A stretch of 9,867 bases of DNA from an uncultured Collinsella sp. (GCA_902494585.1 CABUUD010000066.1:1-9867); one strand, 5' to 3'; counted from the first letter of the stretch, positions 1 through 7,771 are shown. Numbers and translations: made by a program. Notes: generated by a model from the sequence alone, not told the origin.

Positions 1-68
1 GACTTGCGCGCAACCCCGGTAACTTCGTGGGATTGCGTGCGCTTGTTCGTGGCGCTACGGGTACTCAC
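1..68 (-). CDS. Start of an unidentified gene, cut by the window edge
   Basis: Immediately after the purC stop codon the minus strand has a GTG at 68-66. It opens a frame that stays open for 22 codons to the window edge, reading VSTRSATNKRTQSHEVTGVARK. A Shine-Dalgarno AAGGAG lies inside the last codons of purC, 9 nt upstream of the GTG, which is the main reason for the call. The tight spacing suggests co-transcription and translational coupling with purC. The visible N-terminus is basic and polar, with no signal peptide or recognisable motif. I do not recognise the product. Confidence 0.5.
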   Translation of the reverse strand, partial: MSTRSATNKRTQSHEVTGVARK

Positions 69-956
69 TTATGCGTTCTCCTTCATGCTTGTGAACTGGG
101 AGCCCGTGATGATCTGGAAGGCCTCGCGATAGCGCTCGGATGTGCCATCGATGACCTCGGCGGGCAGGTGCGGGGTCTCCCCCGTCATATCCCAGTTGGC
201 TTTGAGCCAATTGCGGACGAATTGTTTGTCGTAGCTGGGCTGGATCTTGCCCTCCTCGTAGCTGGCAGCAGGCCAGAAACGGCTGGAGTCGGGCGTGAGG
301 CACTCGTCGATCAGCGTAACCTTGCCATCGATGACACCGAACTCGAACTTGGTGTCGGCAATGATGATGCCACGGGTCGCTGCATACTCGGCGGCAGCCT
401 TGTAAATCTTGAGGGACAGGTCGCGAATCTGCGCTGCGATATCCTCACCCACGATCTCGCAGCAACGCTCGAACGAAATGTTCTCGTCGTGGTCGCCGAT
501 CTCGGCCTTCGTGGACGGCGTGAACAGCGGCTCGGGAAGCTTGGAGGCCTCGGTCAGACCCTCGGGCAGCTGAATGCCGCAGACGGTGCCGTTCTCGTCA
601 TAGGTCTTCTTGCCCGAACCGGTCAGATAGCCGCGGACGATGCACTCGATAGGAATCGTCTGGGCCTTCTTGACCAGCATGGCGCGGCCTGCGAGGTAGT
701 CACGATACTCGGCAAACTCCTCGGGGAAATCCGCCGGGTCGATGGAGACGAGGTGGTTGGGAACGATGTCGGCAAACTTATCGAACCAGAATGCCGAGAT
801 GCGGTTGAGCACCTCTCCCTTAAACGGAATCTCGTCGGGGAGAATGAAGTCGAACGCAGAAATGCGGTCGGTGGCGACCATCAGCAGGTTTTCACCGGCA
901 TCATAGATATCACGAACCTTGCCACGGGAATCCGGACGACGCTCCATCGTTGTCAC
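69..956 (-). CDS. purC: Phosphoribosylaminoimidazole-succinocarboxamide synthase (SAICAR synthetase)
   Basis: This enzyme joins CAIR and L-aspartate using ATP to make SAICAR, in the cytoplasmic de novo purine pathway. PurB (7879-9225 here) acts at the next step, releasing fumarate. Family hallmarks are visible: the N-terminal GKVRD nucleotide-loop region (about residues 12-16), IECIVRGYLTGSG (103-115), FTPSTKAE (145-152), the signature IADTKFEFG (199-207) and DECLTPDSSRFWP (217-229). At 295 residues it is the longer form, not the roughly 237-residue E. coli form. An in-frame GTG at 965 overlaps the ribosome binding site AAGGAG (970-965), so I place the start at the GTG at 956, 8 nt downstream of that site. 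An ATG at 947 is possible but too far from it. No clear promoter is seen in the 110 bp upstream, so transcription may continue from the kinase gene. Confidence 0.96.
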   Translation of the reverse strand: MTTMERRPDSRGKVRDIYDAGENLLMVATDRISAFDFILPDEIPFKGEVLNRISAFWFDKFADIVPNHLVSIDPADFPEEFAEYRDYLAGRAMLVKKAQTIPIECIVRGYLTGSGKKTYDENGTVCGIQLPEGLTEASKLPEPLFTPSTKAEIGDHDENISFERCCEIVGEDIAAQIRDLSLKIYKAAAEYAATRGIIIADTKFEFGVIDGKVTLIDECLTPDSSRFWPAASYEEGKIQPSYDKQFVRNWLKANWDMTGETPHLPAEVIDGTSERYREAFQIITGSQFTSMKENA

Positions 957-1066
957 GTGAGTCACTCCTTACCAAAATACGACAGTAATGCGGGTTCTTT
1001 CCCGCACGTTTTCGCAAACTCGGAGCGGCAGGGACGAAACCCCCTCCTTCACCGAATAGCGAAAAG
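957..1066 (-). other. Spacer between kinase gene and purC with a small hairpin
   Basis: This 110-bp spacer carries a 6-bp inverted repeat (989-994 with 1001-1006, loop of 6) whose RNA on the minus strand is UGCGGG...CCCGCA, followed only by UUACUGUC. The stem is short and the U-tract poor, so it is at best a weak terminator or attenuator. I see no convincing -35/-10 pair and no purine-related riboswitch core. Readthrough from the two-component operon into purC is therefore plausible. Confidence 0.35.
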
Positions 1067-2632
1067 CTAGTGCTCCATTGTAGTAGATGCCGCGTCCGCC
1101 GTGTGCTCGCGAGGCAGATGAATCGTAAAAGTCGTACCCTTTCCAAGCTCCGACTCCACGGATATGTAGCCGTGATGACGCTCGACAATCTGCTTGGTCA
1201 CGGCGAGGCCCACGCCCAGACCACCCGCCTCGCGGGCGCGACTGGCGTCGGCACGCCAAAAACGACCGAAGATGCGCGACAAATCATCCTTGGCGATACC
1301 GATGCCCGTATCCGAAACCGCGATATCGACGTGCTTGCGGTCGCTGAGCACCGAAACCACGACCCAACCCCCCTCGGGGGTGTAACGCATGGCGTTGCTC
1401 ATGAGGTTGATAACGCATTGCGTGATCATGTCGGGATCTGCCTCGACCACGTCATCGTGGCCCTGCGTCTCATCTGCAAAGCGCAAACGCAGGTCACGGT
1501 CGGCAAACAGGCGCTCCTGGCCATTCACAATCGAACGCACAAACGGCACCATATCCACCGGCTCCAGGTTGAGCGGCGCGGTACTGTTTTCCATGCGCGA
1601 CAGGTCGAGCATCTGCTGAACCAGACGGGCCAGACGACGCGTCTCGGAAGCGACCGTCTCCAGATGCTCGTCGTCGGTGGGATACACGCCGTCCTGCATG
1701 GCCTCGACCGTTGCAAGCATGGCCATGAGCGGCGTACGCAGCTCGTGGGCAACATCAGAGGTCAGGCGCTTCTCGTGCTTCATATCCTTTTCGAGCGAGG
1801 TGGCCATCTCGTCGAAGGTCTCTCCCAGCTGATCGATCTCATCATCGCCGCGCAAGCCCGTACGAGCGGACAGGTCTCCATCGCGAATCTGCTTGGCGGT
1901 GCTGGTAATACGATGAATCGGCTTGGTGAGCATGCGCGACATGAGCGCTCCGATAACGACCGAGATGCAGACGGCCACAACCGCGGCAAGGGCCATGGCG
2001 TTAAAGGTCTTCTCTCTGAATGCTGAGTCTGCCCTGGTGAGCAGGGCATCGGAGCCAATCGCCCACAATTTGACCTGACCCACGTGCTCGCCGGAGGACG
2101 TCACGATCTCAACGTTGGCAACACTATTGGAATCGGTGGGAGCAGACGAGACTGGACTGTGCGATGCCTTCTTTCCGCTCGTACCGTCGGTCGTCGCCTG
2201 ATTTTCGCGTACATCGGCAGTAGCGCTTGCCGAGGGCCACGAGTCGTCGTAGACGATGACGCCCTTTTTATTGACGACCTGCATACCAAGATCGTCGGAC
2301 ACCAAACTCGATGTCGCGACCGTACGCAGCTCCCCCGCAGTCCAAGAACCGTTTTCCTCATATGACGTTGCCAGCTTTTCGGCAGCGGAATTGGCGATTT
2401 CGACAATATTGGAGCGCGTGTAATCCGTAAAAACCGTGCCCCATACAACGGAGACTACGCCCACCAGCACCAATACCGTCATGAGCGATGTCAGGGCAAA
2501 AGCCAGGGCCATGCGCGAGGGATAGCTCATCGTTGGCCGCGAATCGGAACGAGGCGTGTTCCAACTAGCCTTGGAACCCGCCTCGTTCTCCTGCTTATGC
2601 TTTTGCCCGATTTCAAAGCGCGCAGGTGTCAT
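1067..2632 (-). CDS. Membrane sensor histidine kinase (HAMP, HisKA, HATPase_c)
   Basis: A 521-residue kinase that should sense an extracytoplasmic signal, autophosphorylate and phosphorylate the adjacent OmpR-type regulator. Layout: a 40-residue cytoplasmic N-terminus; TM1 at about 43-65; an extracytoplasmic domain at 66-209 containing a Ser/Thr/Asp-rich low-complexity stretch at about 133-172; TM2 at about 210-232; HAMP at 233-285. The H-box SDVAHELRTPL (292-302) has phospho-acceptor His296. The N-box is NLMSNAMRYTP (409-419), the G1 box DTGIGI (441-446), the F-box FGRFWRAD (455-462) and the G2 box GLGVGL (471-476), so all kinase elements are intact. The ATG at 2632 lies 12 nt after the regulator's stop codon, and its binding site AAAGGA abuts that stop, so the pair is coupled. 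It resembles BaeS/MtrB/ResE-type kinases; the signal is not predictable. Confidence 0.95.
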   Translation of the reverse strand: MTPARFEIGQKHKQENEAGSKASWNTPRSDSRPTMSYPSRMALAFALTSLMTVLVLVGVVSVVWGTVFTDYTRSNIVEIANSAAEKLATSYEENGSWTAGELRTVATSSLVSDDLGMQVVNKKGVIVYDDSWPSASATADVRENQATTDGTSGKKASHSPVSSAPTDSNSVANVEIVTSSGEHVGQVKLWAIGSDALLTRADSAFREKTFNAMALAAVVAVCISVVIGALMSRMLTKPIHRITSTAKQIRDGDLSARTGLRGDDEIDQLGETFDEMATSLEKDMKHEKRLTSDVAHELRTPLMAMLATVEAMQDGVYPTDDEHLETVASETRRLARLVQQMLDLSRMENSTAPLNLEPVDMVPFVRSIVNGQERLFADRDLRLRFADETQGHDDVVEADPDMITQCVINLMSNAMRYTPEGGWVVVSVLSDRKHVDIAVSDTGIGIAKDDLSRIFGRFWRADASRAREAGGLGVGLAVTKQIVERHHGYISVESELGKGTTFTIHLPREHTADAASTTMEH

Positions 2633-2644
2633 ATGTGATTTCCT

Positions 2645-3367
2645 TTATTTCTCGTCCGACTTATCGGTCTTGGCCGGAGCCTCGAAGCGATAACCGACGC
2701 CGTGAACGGTGTAGAGCCACTTAGGCTTCTTGGGGTCGTCGCCCAGCTTGGCGCGAAGGTTCTTGACGTGACTGTCGATGGTGCGCTCGTAGCCCTCAAA
2801 GTCATAGCCGAGCACCTTCTCGACCAGCTCCATACGGTTATAGACGCGACCGGGATGGCGAGCAAGCGTGGTGAGCAGCTTAAACTCGGAAGCAGTCAGG
2901 TCTACTTCCTTGTCCTCGACCAAGATCTTGTGGCCCGAGATATCGATGACCAGATCGCCAAAGTCGAGCACCTCAACGGCGGGCTCGTCTGCCTGGTGAG
3001 CACGACGGAACAGGGCGCGGACGCGGGCGACGAGCTCACGCGGCGAGAACGGCTTAATCAGGTAGTCGTCGGCACCAAGCTCAAGGCCGATGATGCGATC
3101 CTCGATCTCGCCCTTGGCCGTCAGCATAATGATGGGGACATCCGAGGTGTCGCGAATGGTGCGGCAAACGCGCTCGCCGGGAATCTTGGGGAGCATAAGG
3201 TCGAGCACAACCAGGTCGAACTGGTGCTTCTCGAACTCCTCGATCGCAGACTGGCCGTCCCCGACGCCAACAACCCAGTAGCCCTCGCGCTCGAGATAGG
3301 CAGCGACAGCGTCACGGATTGCCTTCTCGTCCTCGACCAGCAGAATCTTTTTTGCATCTGAAGCCAT
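2645..3367 (-). CDS. OmpR/PhoB-family response regulator
   Basis: A 240-residue DNA-binding response regulator, partner of the kinase encoded just downstream. The receiver domain (about 7-120) has the acidic pair Glu12/Asp13, phospho-acceptor Asp56 in DLVVLDLMLP, Thr83 in MLTAK and Lys105 in LIKPF, all canonical. The C-terminal winged-helix domain (about 133-229) has the typical end GYDFEGYERTIDSHVKNLRAKLG, then a YTVHGVGYRF wing. The C-terminal tail is Lys/Asp-rich. I start it at the ATG at 3367 (MASDAKK), preceded by an AGGGGGG purine tract about 8 nt upstream. A longer TTG start at 3388 adds seven non-conserved residues and is unlikely. Overall it looks like MtrA/RegX3/YycF-type regulators, but the targets cannot be read from the sequence. 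Confidence 0.96.
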   Translation of the reverse strand: MASDAKKILLVEDEKAIRDAVAAYLEREGYWVVGVGDGQSAIEEFEKHQFDLVVLDLMLPKIPGERVCRTIRDTSDVPIIMLTAKGEIEDRIIGLELGADDYLIKPFSPRELVARVRALFRRAHQADEPAVEVLDFGDLVIDISGHKILVEDKEVDLTASEFKLLTTLARHPGRVYNRMELVEKVLGYDFEGYERTIDSHVKNLRAKLGDDPKKPKWLYTVHGVGYRFEAPAKTDKSDEK

Positions 3368-3422
3368 AACACGGCCCCCCTGTCTCAATTAGCTAAGAAC
3401 AAGCCCATTTTAACGCACCTAT

Positions 3423-3461
3423 GCCCGCCGAGCACCGCTACAGTGCGGCGGCTCGGCGGGC
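3423..3461. other. GC-rich 11-bp inverted repeat between lipoprotein and regulator genes
   Basis: Two 11-bp arms (3423-3433 and 3451-3461) are perfect inverted complements. A further CCGC/GCGG pairing inside gives a very stable hairpin on either strand. It sits in the 152-bp gap between the lipoprotein stop and the response-regulator start. No U-tract follows on either strand, so it is not a standard intrinsic terminator. It could be an RNA stabiliser, a pause site, or an operator-like dyad. A TAAAAT hexamer on the minus strand (3407-3412), between the hairpin and the regulator gene, could be a -10 element, but no good -35 accompanies it. Confidence 0.6.
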
Positions 3462-3519
3462 GGCACTCACAATTACAACGCGTTTATTCCCCCGTTGGCG
3501 CCCTTTTAACCCCTCGGCG

Positions 3520-4731
3520 CTAAAGAGAGAACAGGCGGGCGGTAACCGTCTCGGGAATTCCTTGGCTATTACGCACCGTGGCATAGGTTAAAAACGTATT
3601 CGATTTACCCGCCGTAGCTGGATAATCGCCATATTCGAGAGCGCGGTCGGGCGACAGCAGCGAACCATAGGTTTTGGCGGAGGTATCGATCAGAAAATGC
3701 GATGCCTGAACCTTAACCAGATATTTGCCTTTTCTGCCGGCAGCACACGCAAGCGGCTCGCGCGACAGGAATAGGAACGTCCCATTCTCGTTACCGATAT
3801 AGGTGCCCATGTTGCCTAGGCTCCCCACGCCGCTATAGGTGGCCTCGATGGAGAACACAAACGTGTCGCCCATATATACGGCCTCGAAGGGAGACACCGA
3901 TGAGGGAAGGACCAGCTGAGCCCTCTTGGTATTGTTGCCGTCCGTCAGGTCGATCGCCGTCATGCCGTAGTAGACGCCCTCGTCGTTGCGCACACGCGGG
4001 GAAATGGTCAAGATGCCGTCACTCACACGCGGGGCGGATGCAAAGCGGCCCGTTGACTTCCAAATGGCCTCGGCCTTTGCCTCGTCGAGCGAGCGGCGGT
4101 AGCAATACGAGTCGTGACTCGTCTTATTGCCGCCTGCAGCAGGCATCTTGTACCAAATGACGGACGATTCGAACGCCGTAAACAGCGGCGGATCGTAGTC
4201 CTTGCCGCCTCGGTCGAGCTCGACCACATCGCCGACAAGCGACGCACCTGCCGTATTTTGCGCATAGAGTTTCCATGATGCATTCGCAAAGTTCATCTCG
4301 ACCCAAGCAAATACGCCATCGCCGGCGCGGACATCGTAAAACGAATACCCCGCACCTTCCACGGGATCCTCGACGAGCGTCGTGAGTGAGCCATCGCCCA
4401 GGTTGAGCACACCGAGTGTGTTGGCGTGCAGTGCCGATGCGGGCGCCATCATCGCCGCGGCGTAATCGCCGTCGCAGTAGTACAGCAGCGTACCCAGAGG
4501 CAGCGTCCATGACGCCGCCGGCTCGAGGTCGATTTCGACAGCCTCGTACTCATCCGTAATCGAGACGATTTTTGAGTCATCTTTGATAACCTGCGGCTCG
4601 CCGGCGGCATCGTCGCTGGTGCCCGTTTTTTTCGAGCATCCGGCAAGTACCGTGGCAGCGCCCGCGGCAGCTCCACCGAGCACAAAGCCGCGGCGCGATA
4701 TTCCGTTCTTGATGTGGTCGGCGATACCCAT
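3520..4731 (-). CDS. Tat-exported lipoprotein of unknown function, probably beta-propeller-like
   Basis: A 403-residue protein with a textbook twin-arginine signal: SRRGFV at 12-17, an Ala/Gly-rich hydrophobic stretch at 18-29 and a lipobox LAGC ending at Cys32. It should be folded in the cytoplasm, exported by Tat and lipid-anchored outside the membrane. A Ser/Asp-rich linker (33-55) follows. The mature part is rich in short beta-strand-like blocks with recurring Gly-Asp turns (such as LNLGDGSLTTL, VRAGDGVFAWVEM, RVSDGILTISPRV and YMGDTFVFSIE), which suggests a WD40/TolB-like propeller. This fold call is inferred from pattern only. The ATG overlaps the stop of the upstream TSCPD gene (TAATG), implying coupled translation. 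The two-component system follows 152 bp downstream, reminiscent of the MtrAB-LpqB association. I do not recognise a named family. Confidence 0.85.
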   Translation of the reverse strand: MGIADHIKNGISRRGFVLGGAAAGAATVLAGCSKKTGTSDDAAGEPQVIKDDSKIVSITDEYEAVEIDLEPAASWTLPLGTLLYYCDGDYAAAMMAPASALHANTLGVLNLGDGSLTTLVEDPVEGAGYSFYDVRAGDGVFAWVEMNFANASWKLYAQNTAGASLVGDVVELDRGGKDYDPPLFTAFESSVIWYKMPAAGGNKTSHDSYCYRRSLDEAKAEAIWKSTGRFASAPRVSDGILTISPRVRNDEGVYYGMTAIDLTDGNNTKRAQLVLPSSVSPFEAVYMGDTFVFSIEATYSGVGSLGNMGTYIGNENGTFLFLSREPLACAAGRKGKYLVKVQASHFLIDTSAKTYGSLLSPDRALEYGDYPATAGKSNTFLTYATVRNSQGIPETVTARLFSL

Positions 4732-4994
4732 TAGGCGATCTCGGCGCGAGCGGCCTCGATAGCGCGGGTAAGCTGGTCGGCGCAGGAGGTCTTTTTCATA
4801 CCGCAGGTATTACCGGCGAGAACCTCGATTACGCGATCGGCAGGAGCACCCTCAACCAGCTTGGAGATAGCCTTGAGATTGCCGTCGCAGCCGCCGGTAA
4901 ACTCGACGCCCAGCACTTTGCTGCCGTCATCGGAAAGATTGAGGTGGATATTGCGAGAGCATACACCCTGAGGCTTGTAGTCAAAACTAATCAT
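4731..4994 (-). CDS. TSCPD domain-containing protein, TIGR03905-like
   Basis: A compact 87-residue cytoplasmic protein with four cysteines (Cys12, Cys36, Cys64, Cys71) in the order GVCSRNI, GGCDGNL, NTCGMKKTSC. This matches my memory of TIGR03905-type TSCPD proteins, small relatives of the cysteine-bearing C-terminal region of some class II ribonucleotide reductases. The eponymous motif reads TSCAD here (69-73) instead of TSCPD. The cysteines may bind a metal or act in redox chemistry; the function is not established to my knowledge. The start ATG at 4994 is preceded by AGGGGA with about 6 nt spacing. The stop TAA overlaps the next gene's ATG. Two GATAAT hexamers upstream (minus strand, near 5030 and 5051) are possible -10 elements without convincing -35 partners. 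Confidence 0.88.
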   Translation of the reverse strand: MISFDYKPQGVCSRNIHLNLSDDGSKVLGVEFTGGCDGNLKAISKLVEGAPADRVIEVLAGNTCGMKKTSCADQLTRAIEAARAEIA

Positions 4995-5107
4995 TGAGAT
5001 CCCCTCTCAGAAAGAAATTTCAGACGTCTATTATCCCCGCCTGGCCCGACTTATTATCGTAAGCACCGATTCAACATCCTACGATGCATAGATTAGTGGG
5101 GGCAAGA

Positions 5108-6907
5108 TTAGCAGCCCGTACCCCGTGCGTGGACTGTGCGCTTCTCCCGATACATATTGTGGTCGGCGACACGATATACATCGGCCAGCGTATTTCCAGC
5201 CGTCTCGACGGTCGCCACGCCAATCGATGCGCTGACCGTCAGTGCCTCATCGCTTACCGCGGCAAGACCGAGACGAAGATCCTGTTCCAGCCCGAGCGCA
5301 GACTCGTTGTCAGTATGGGGGCAAACCAGCAAAAACTCGTCGCCGCCAACGCGCATCGGCAGGTAATCCGCACCAGCCACCCGCCGCAGCACGGACGCCG
5401 TCCGTCGCAGCAGTTCATCCCCCATCTCGTGACCGTAGATATCGTTGGTCCGCTTGAGATAATTGCAGTCCAACATAATCACGCTCACGGGCAAGCCCTC
5501 GTTTACCAGGCTATCTCCGCGCGATTCAAGGTAGTTGCGGTTGCGAAGCCCCGTCAGTTTGTCTTGGTATGTCAGCTCCTCGGCATGCTTGACCATCGAT
5601 ATGTTGTGCGTCGCCACGACGACCGACTCCAGCCGGCCTTGCTCATCGCGATGCTGGGGGACAACCTGCAGCGAGTACCAAGCGCCTCGACAATCTCGCA
5701 CCTCGGCAGCCAAGTACGGTACGCCCTCCATACGTTCGCGAAGCGTACTTATATCTACGAGTCCCACAACCGCTTCGCGGCTTTCGGGGCTCACGATATC
5801 CCGGCAGACCGTGTCCATAAAGTCATATGCCTCGCTGTGCTCGGCAAATATCTTTGCTATCGTCGGCGACATATTGATTCCCTCGATCTCGAGGGTGTCG
5901 AGATGCAAAAGGAAGGTCGAATCGTAGATGGCGCTTATGGCATTGATAATGCCGAGCTGTTTATCCTTTTCGACCAAATTGCGGCGATCAACGATATTTC
6001 GAGCCAACAGTACCACGACCCAAAACGCAAGGCACACCAAGACGCCAGCGGCGACAAATGTGATCCTGCCAGACATGACCTCAGATTTGGGATACAGCGC
6101 AAACAGGCGGTAGTCCTTGTATGCCGCACGCACCGCGTACCATTTGTCTCCTCGATATTCGATGCGCGTTAGGCCATCGTCTTTCCACTCAACCCCTGCG
6201 CTGGTGAGGAATCGGGCGAGCGACACGTCAGCATCGGCGCTGTTGGATGAGACAATCTCCGCATCCTCCATAACAAGCACCGTGGGGCCCTGGTGGAAGG
6301 TGCTGTTCGAAAGCACGTCGGCTATGGCATATGAATAGTCGTCCGCTGGATCGGAAACAAATGAGCGGTATGCCAAGGCAACGCCGTCGCCATACGGGAT
6401 AGCACAGACGGCAAAAACGACACCACGGCGCTCGACGACAGTTGAGTAGGTCACTTTGGAACCTTGATACATCGATGCGACCGGCGCACAGGCCAGCTCC
6501 TCTCGCCACAACATGAGCGGATCGCGACCATCGATGTCGTAGTGGGCAGCCATATGGCCATCGGAGTCCATGACCATCAGCCCCGAAAGGTTCTCGGCAT
6601 GGACAAATTGCTCGATAAGATCGTCGTTAACCTCAACGCGATCAGAGGACAGGAACGTCGCAAACGATTCGACCGCGGCGAGCAAATCGTGCGTCTCTTC
6701 GGTTTTTCTCCCCTGTTCGTAGCGGTCATATTTTTCGCAAGCGTTTTCCAAAAACGCCATGGTTTCTTGGCCAAACCCAAGCGTTTTTTCGAGGCAGCGA
6801 TGGGTTCCAACCGTATACAACAGGCCTAACAAGACAGCGCTGACAATAACGCCGACAGCTATGACGGTCAGAGTCTTTCGACGCAAGCGGTGCTCATCAT
6901 TTGTCAT
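5108..6907 (-). CDS. Membrane-bound diguanylate cyclase with extracytoplasmic sensor, PAS and GGDEF domains
   Basis: A 599-residue enzyme predicted to make cyclic di-GMP from two GTP. Layout: TM1 at about 12-33; an extracytoplasmic region of about 245 residues (34-281), of Cache-like size and with pieces such as LSGLMVMDSDGHMAAHYDIDG (about 107-127) typical of such sensors; TM2 at about 282-302; PAS at about 320-437; a short linker; and a GGDEF domain at about 441-590. The GGDEF domain begins with the canonical DKLTGLRNRNYL, and has LKRTNDIYGHEMGDELL (484-500) and an intact active-site GGDEF at 521-525. The product-inhibition I-site (RxxD just before GGDEF) is missing: the equivalent residues are GADY (512-515). 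The ATG overlaps the solute-binding protein's stop (ATGA), and AAGGAG lies 8 nt upstream. No EAL or HD-GYP domain is present. Confidence 0.95.
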   Translation of the reverse strand: MTNDEHRLRRKTLTVIAVGVIVSAVLLGLLYTVGTHRCLEKTLGFGQETMAFLENACEKYDRYEQGRKTEETHDLLAAVESFATFLSSDRVEVNDDLIEQFVHAENLSGLMVMDSDGHMAAHYDIDGRDPLMLWREELACAPVASMYQGSKVTYSTVVERRGVVFAVCAIPYGDGVALAYRSFVSDPADDYSYAIADVLSNSTFHQGPTVLVMEDAEIVSSNSADADVSLARFLTSAGVEWKDDGLTRIEYRGDKWYAVRAAYKDYRLFALYPKSEVMSGRITFVAAGVLVCLAFWVVVLLARNIVDRRNLVEKDKQLGIINAISAIYDSTFLLHLDTLEIEGINMSPTIAKIFAEHSEAYDFMDTVCRDIVSPESREAVVGLVDISTLRERMEGVPYLAAEVRDCRGAWYSLQVVPQHRDEQGRLESVVVATHNISMVKHAEELTYQDKLTGLRNRNYLESRGDSLVNEGLPVSVIMLDCNYLKRTNDIYGHEMGDELLRRTASVLRRVAGADYLPMRVGGDEFLLVCPHTDNESALGLEQDLRLGLAAVSDEALTVSASIGVATVETAGNTLADVYRVADHNMYREKRTVHARGTGC

Positions 6908-7737
6908 GGATTTGCTCCTTGCCCGCCCGTCGTCGCTCCTGTCTTGTAATTGCCCACAATACGGTCAATCGTGCCATCTCGGTCCATGGCAAACAATGCG
7001 GTATTGAGATCCTTTACGATCGGTCCTTCATAGCCGTCATCAAACGCGACGCCCAGATCAACCGTCATAACGTTGTCAGCGAACACGCGGTAAAGGCCGG
7101 GATACCGGGCGACAAGTCGGTCAAGCGGCTGAACGTCCGCCATCCAACAGTCGACATACCCTTTGGCGAGGGCGGCTTTGCAGAGTTCGGCAGAACCATA
7201 CGATTTGATTTGCACGTTCGGCGAGATTTCCAGATCCCCTGCGAGCAATCGGCGTTCACTCACCGAGCCCGCAATTACCGCGATGGTCTTGCTTCCATCG
7301 AGATGCGCCAAGGACTTGATGCCACTCGTTTTCTTGGCGGCAACCGAGACCGTCACGGTTAGATACGGCTCGGTCCAGTAATACTTATCCTCGCGATAAC
7401 AGGGAGAATAATCACACCACAGGCAATCGATATCACCGTTTTCGAGCAGCCGGTCGCGATCGTTCCAGTCAATATCGACAAACTGTGGCTTGAGCCCCGC
7501 ACGCTCACACGCCTCGCGGGCGATGTCGATATCGATACCGGCGTAATCGCCCGTGGTATCGACATACACATAGGGGTCGTTATCCGTAACGCCGATTTTG
7601 AGTACCGGGAGATCTTTGTCGGCTTCATTCGAGGAGGAAGAACTGCTTCGAACGGTATACGTCAGGGCGACCACACAGACGGCAACAAGGAGCATGAGCG
7701 TAAACGAGACGACGGCTCGTTTGATACGTCTGGGCAC
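6904..7737 (-). CDS. Membrane-anchored solute-binding protein, amino-acid type (SBP_bac_3)
   Basis: A 277-residue protein with a basic N-terminus, one TM helix (about 8-29), a Ser/Asn linker (30-38) and a periplasmic-binding-protein fold. Family traits: LKIGVTDNDPYVYV at the start, GIDIDIAREA (about 67-76), LLENGDIDCLWCDYSPCYREDKYYWTEPY (about 97-125) and a C-terminal VKDLNTALFAMDRDGTIDRIVGNY (about 241-264), as in polar amino-acid binding proteins. The cysteine in the TM (LVAVC) is not in a lipobox, so it seems anchored by the helix. I choose the GTG at 7737: AAAGGAGG lies just 3 nt upstream and a promoter ends beyond it. An ATG at 7773 falls within that promoter's -10 box. The stop overlaps the diguanylate cyclase start by ATGA. 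No transporter genes are adjacent, so sensing rather than uptake is the likely role. Confidence 0.87.
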   Translation of the reverse strand: MPRRIKRAVVSFTLMLLVAVCVVALTYTVRSSSSSSNEADKDLPVLKIGVTDNDPYVYVDTTGDYAGIDIDIAREACERAGLKPQFVDIDWNDRDRLLENGDIDCLWCDYSPCYREDKYYWTEPYLTVTVSVAAKKTSGIKSLAHLDGSKTIAVIAGSVSERRLLAGDLEISPNVQIKSYGSAELCKAALAKGYVDCWMADVQPLDRLVARYPGLYRVFADNVMTVDLGVAFDDGYEGPIVKDLNTALFAMDRDGTIDRIVGNYKTGATTGGQGANP

Positions 7738-7740
7738 GCG

Positions 7741-7748
7741 CCTCCTTT
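7741..7748 (-). promoter_or_regulatory. Strong Shine-Dalgarno that sets the solute-binding protein start
   Basis: The minus strand reads AAAGGAGG here, followed by CGC and then the GTG at 7737. The spacing is short (3 nt from the last G), but this is the best ribosome binding site in the area, and no other in-frame start lies at a better distance. It argues against the longer starts at 7773 and 7830. Confidence 0.7.
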
Positions 7749-7771
7749 CGTCGAAATAGCAGTCGGAGTTC

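Noticed and set aside
989..1006. Hairpin upstream of purC as an intrinsic terminator
   Set aside because: Only 6 bp of stem and no proper U-tract on the minus strand; kept as a weak structure in the spacer note.
27..1070. Plus-strand open frame of 347 codons opposite purC
   Set aside because: It lies antisense to a clearly conserved enzyme and has no family resemblance or binding site. Such frames are common opposite genes in GC-rich DNA.
1070..2026. Plus-strand open frame of 318 codons opposite the histidine kinase
   Set aside because: Antisense shadow of an intact kinase gene; Arg/His-rich composition and no recognisable domain.
2702..3361. Plus-strand open frame opposite the response regulator
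   Set aside because: Mirror of the regulator's codon pattern with no motif or start signal.
5084..6172. Plus-strand open frame of 362 codons opposite the diguanylate cyclase
   Set aside because: The cyclase frame has all GGDEF, PAS and TM hallmarks; this one has none.
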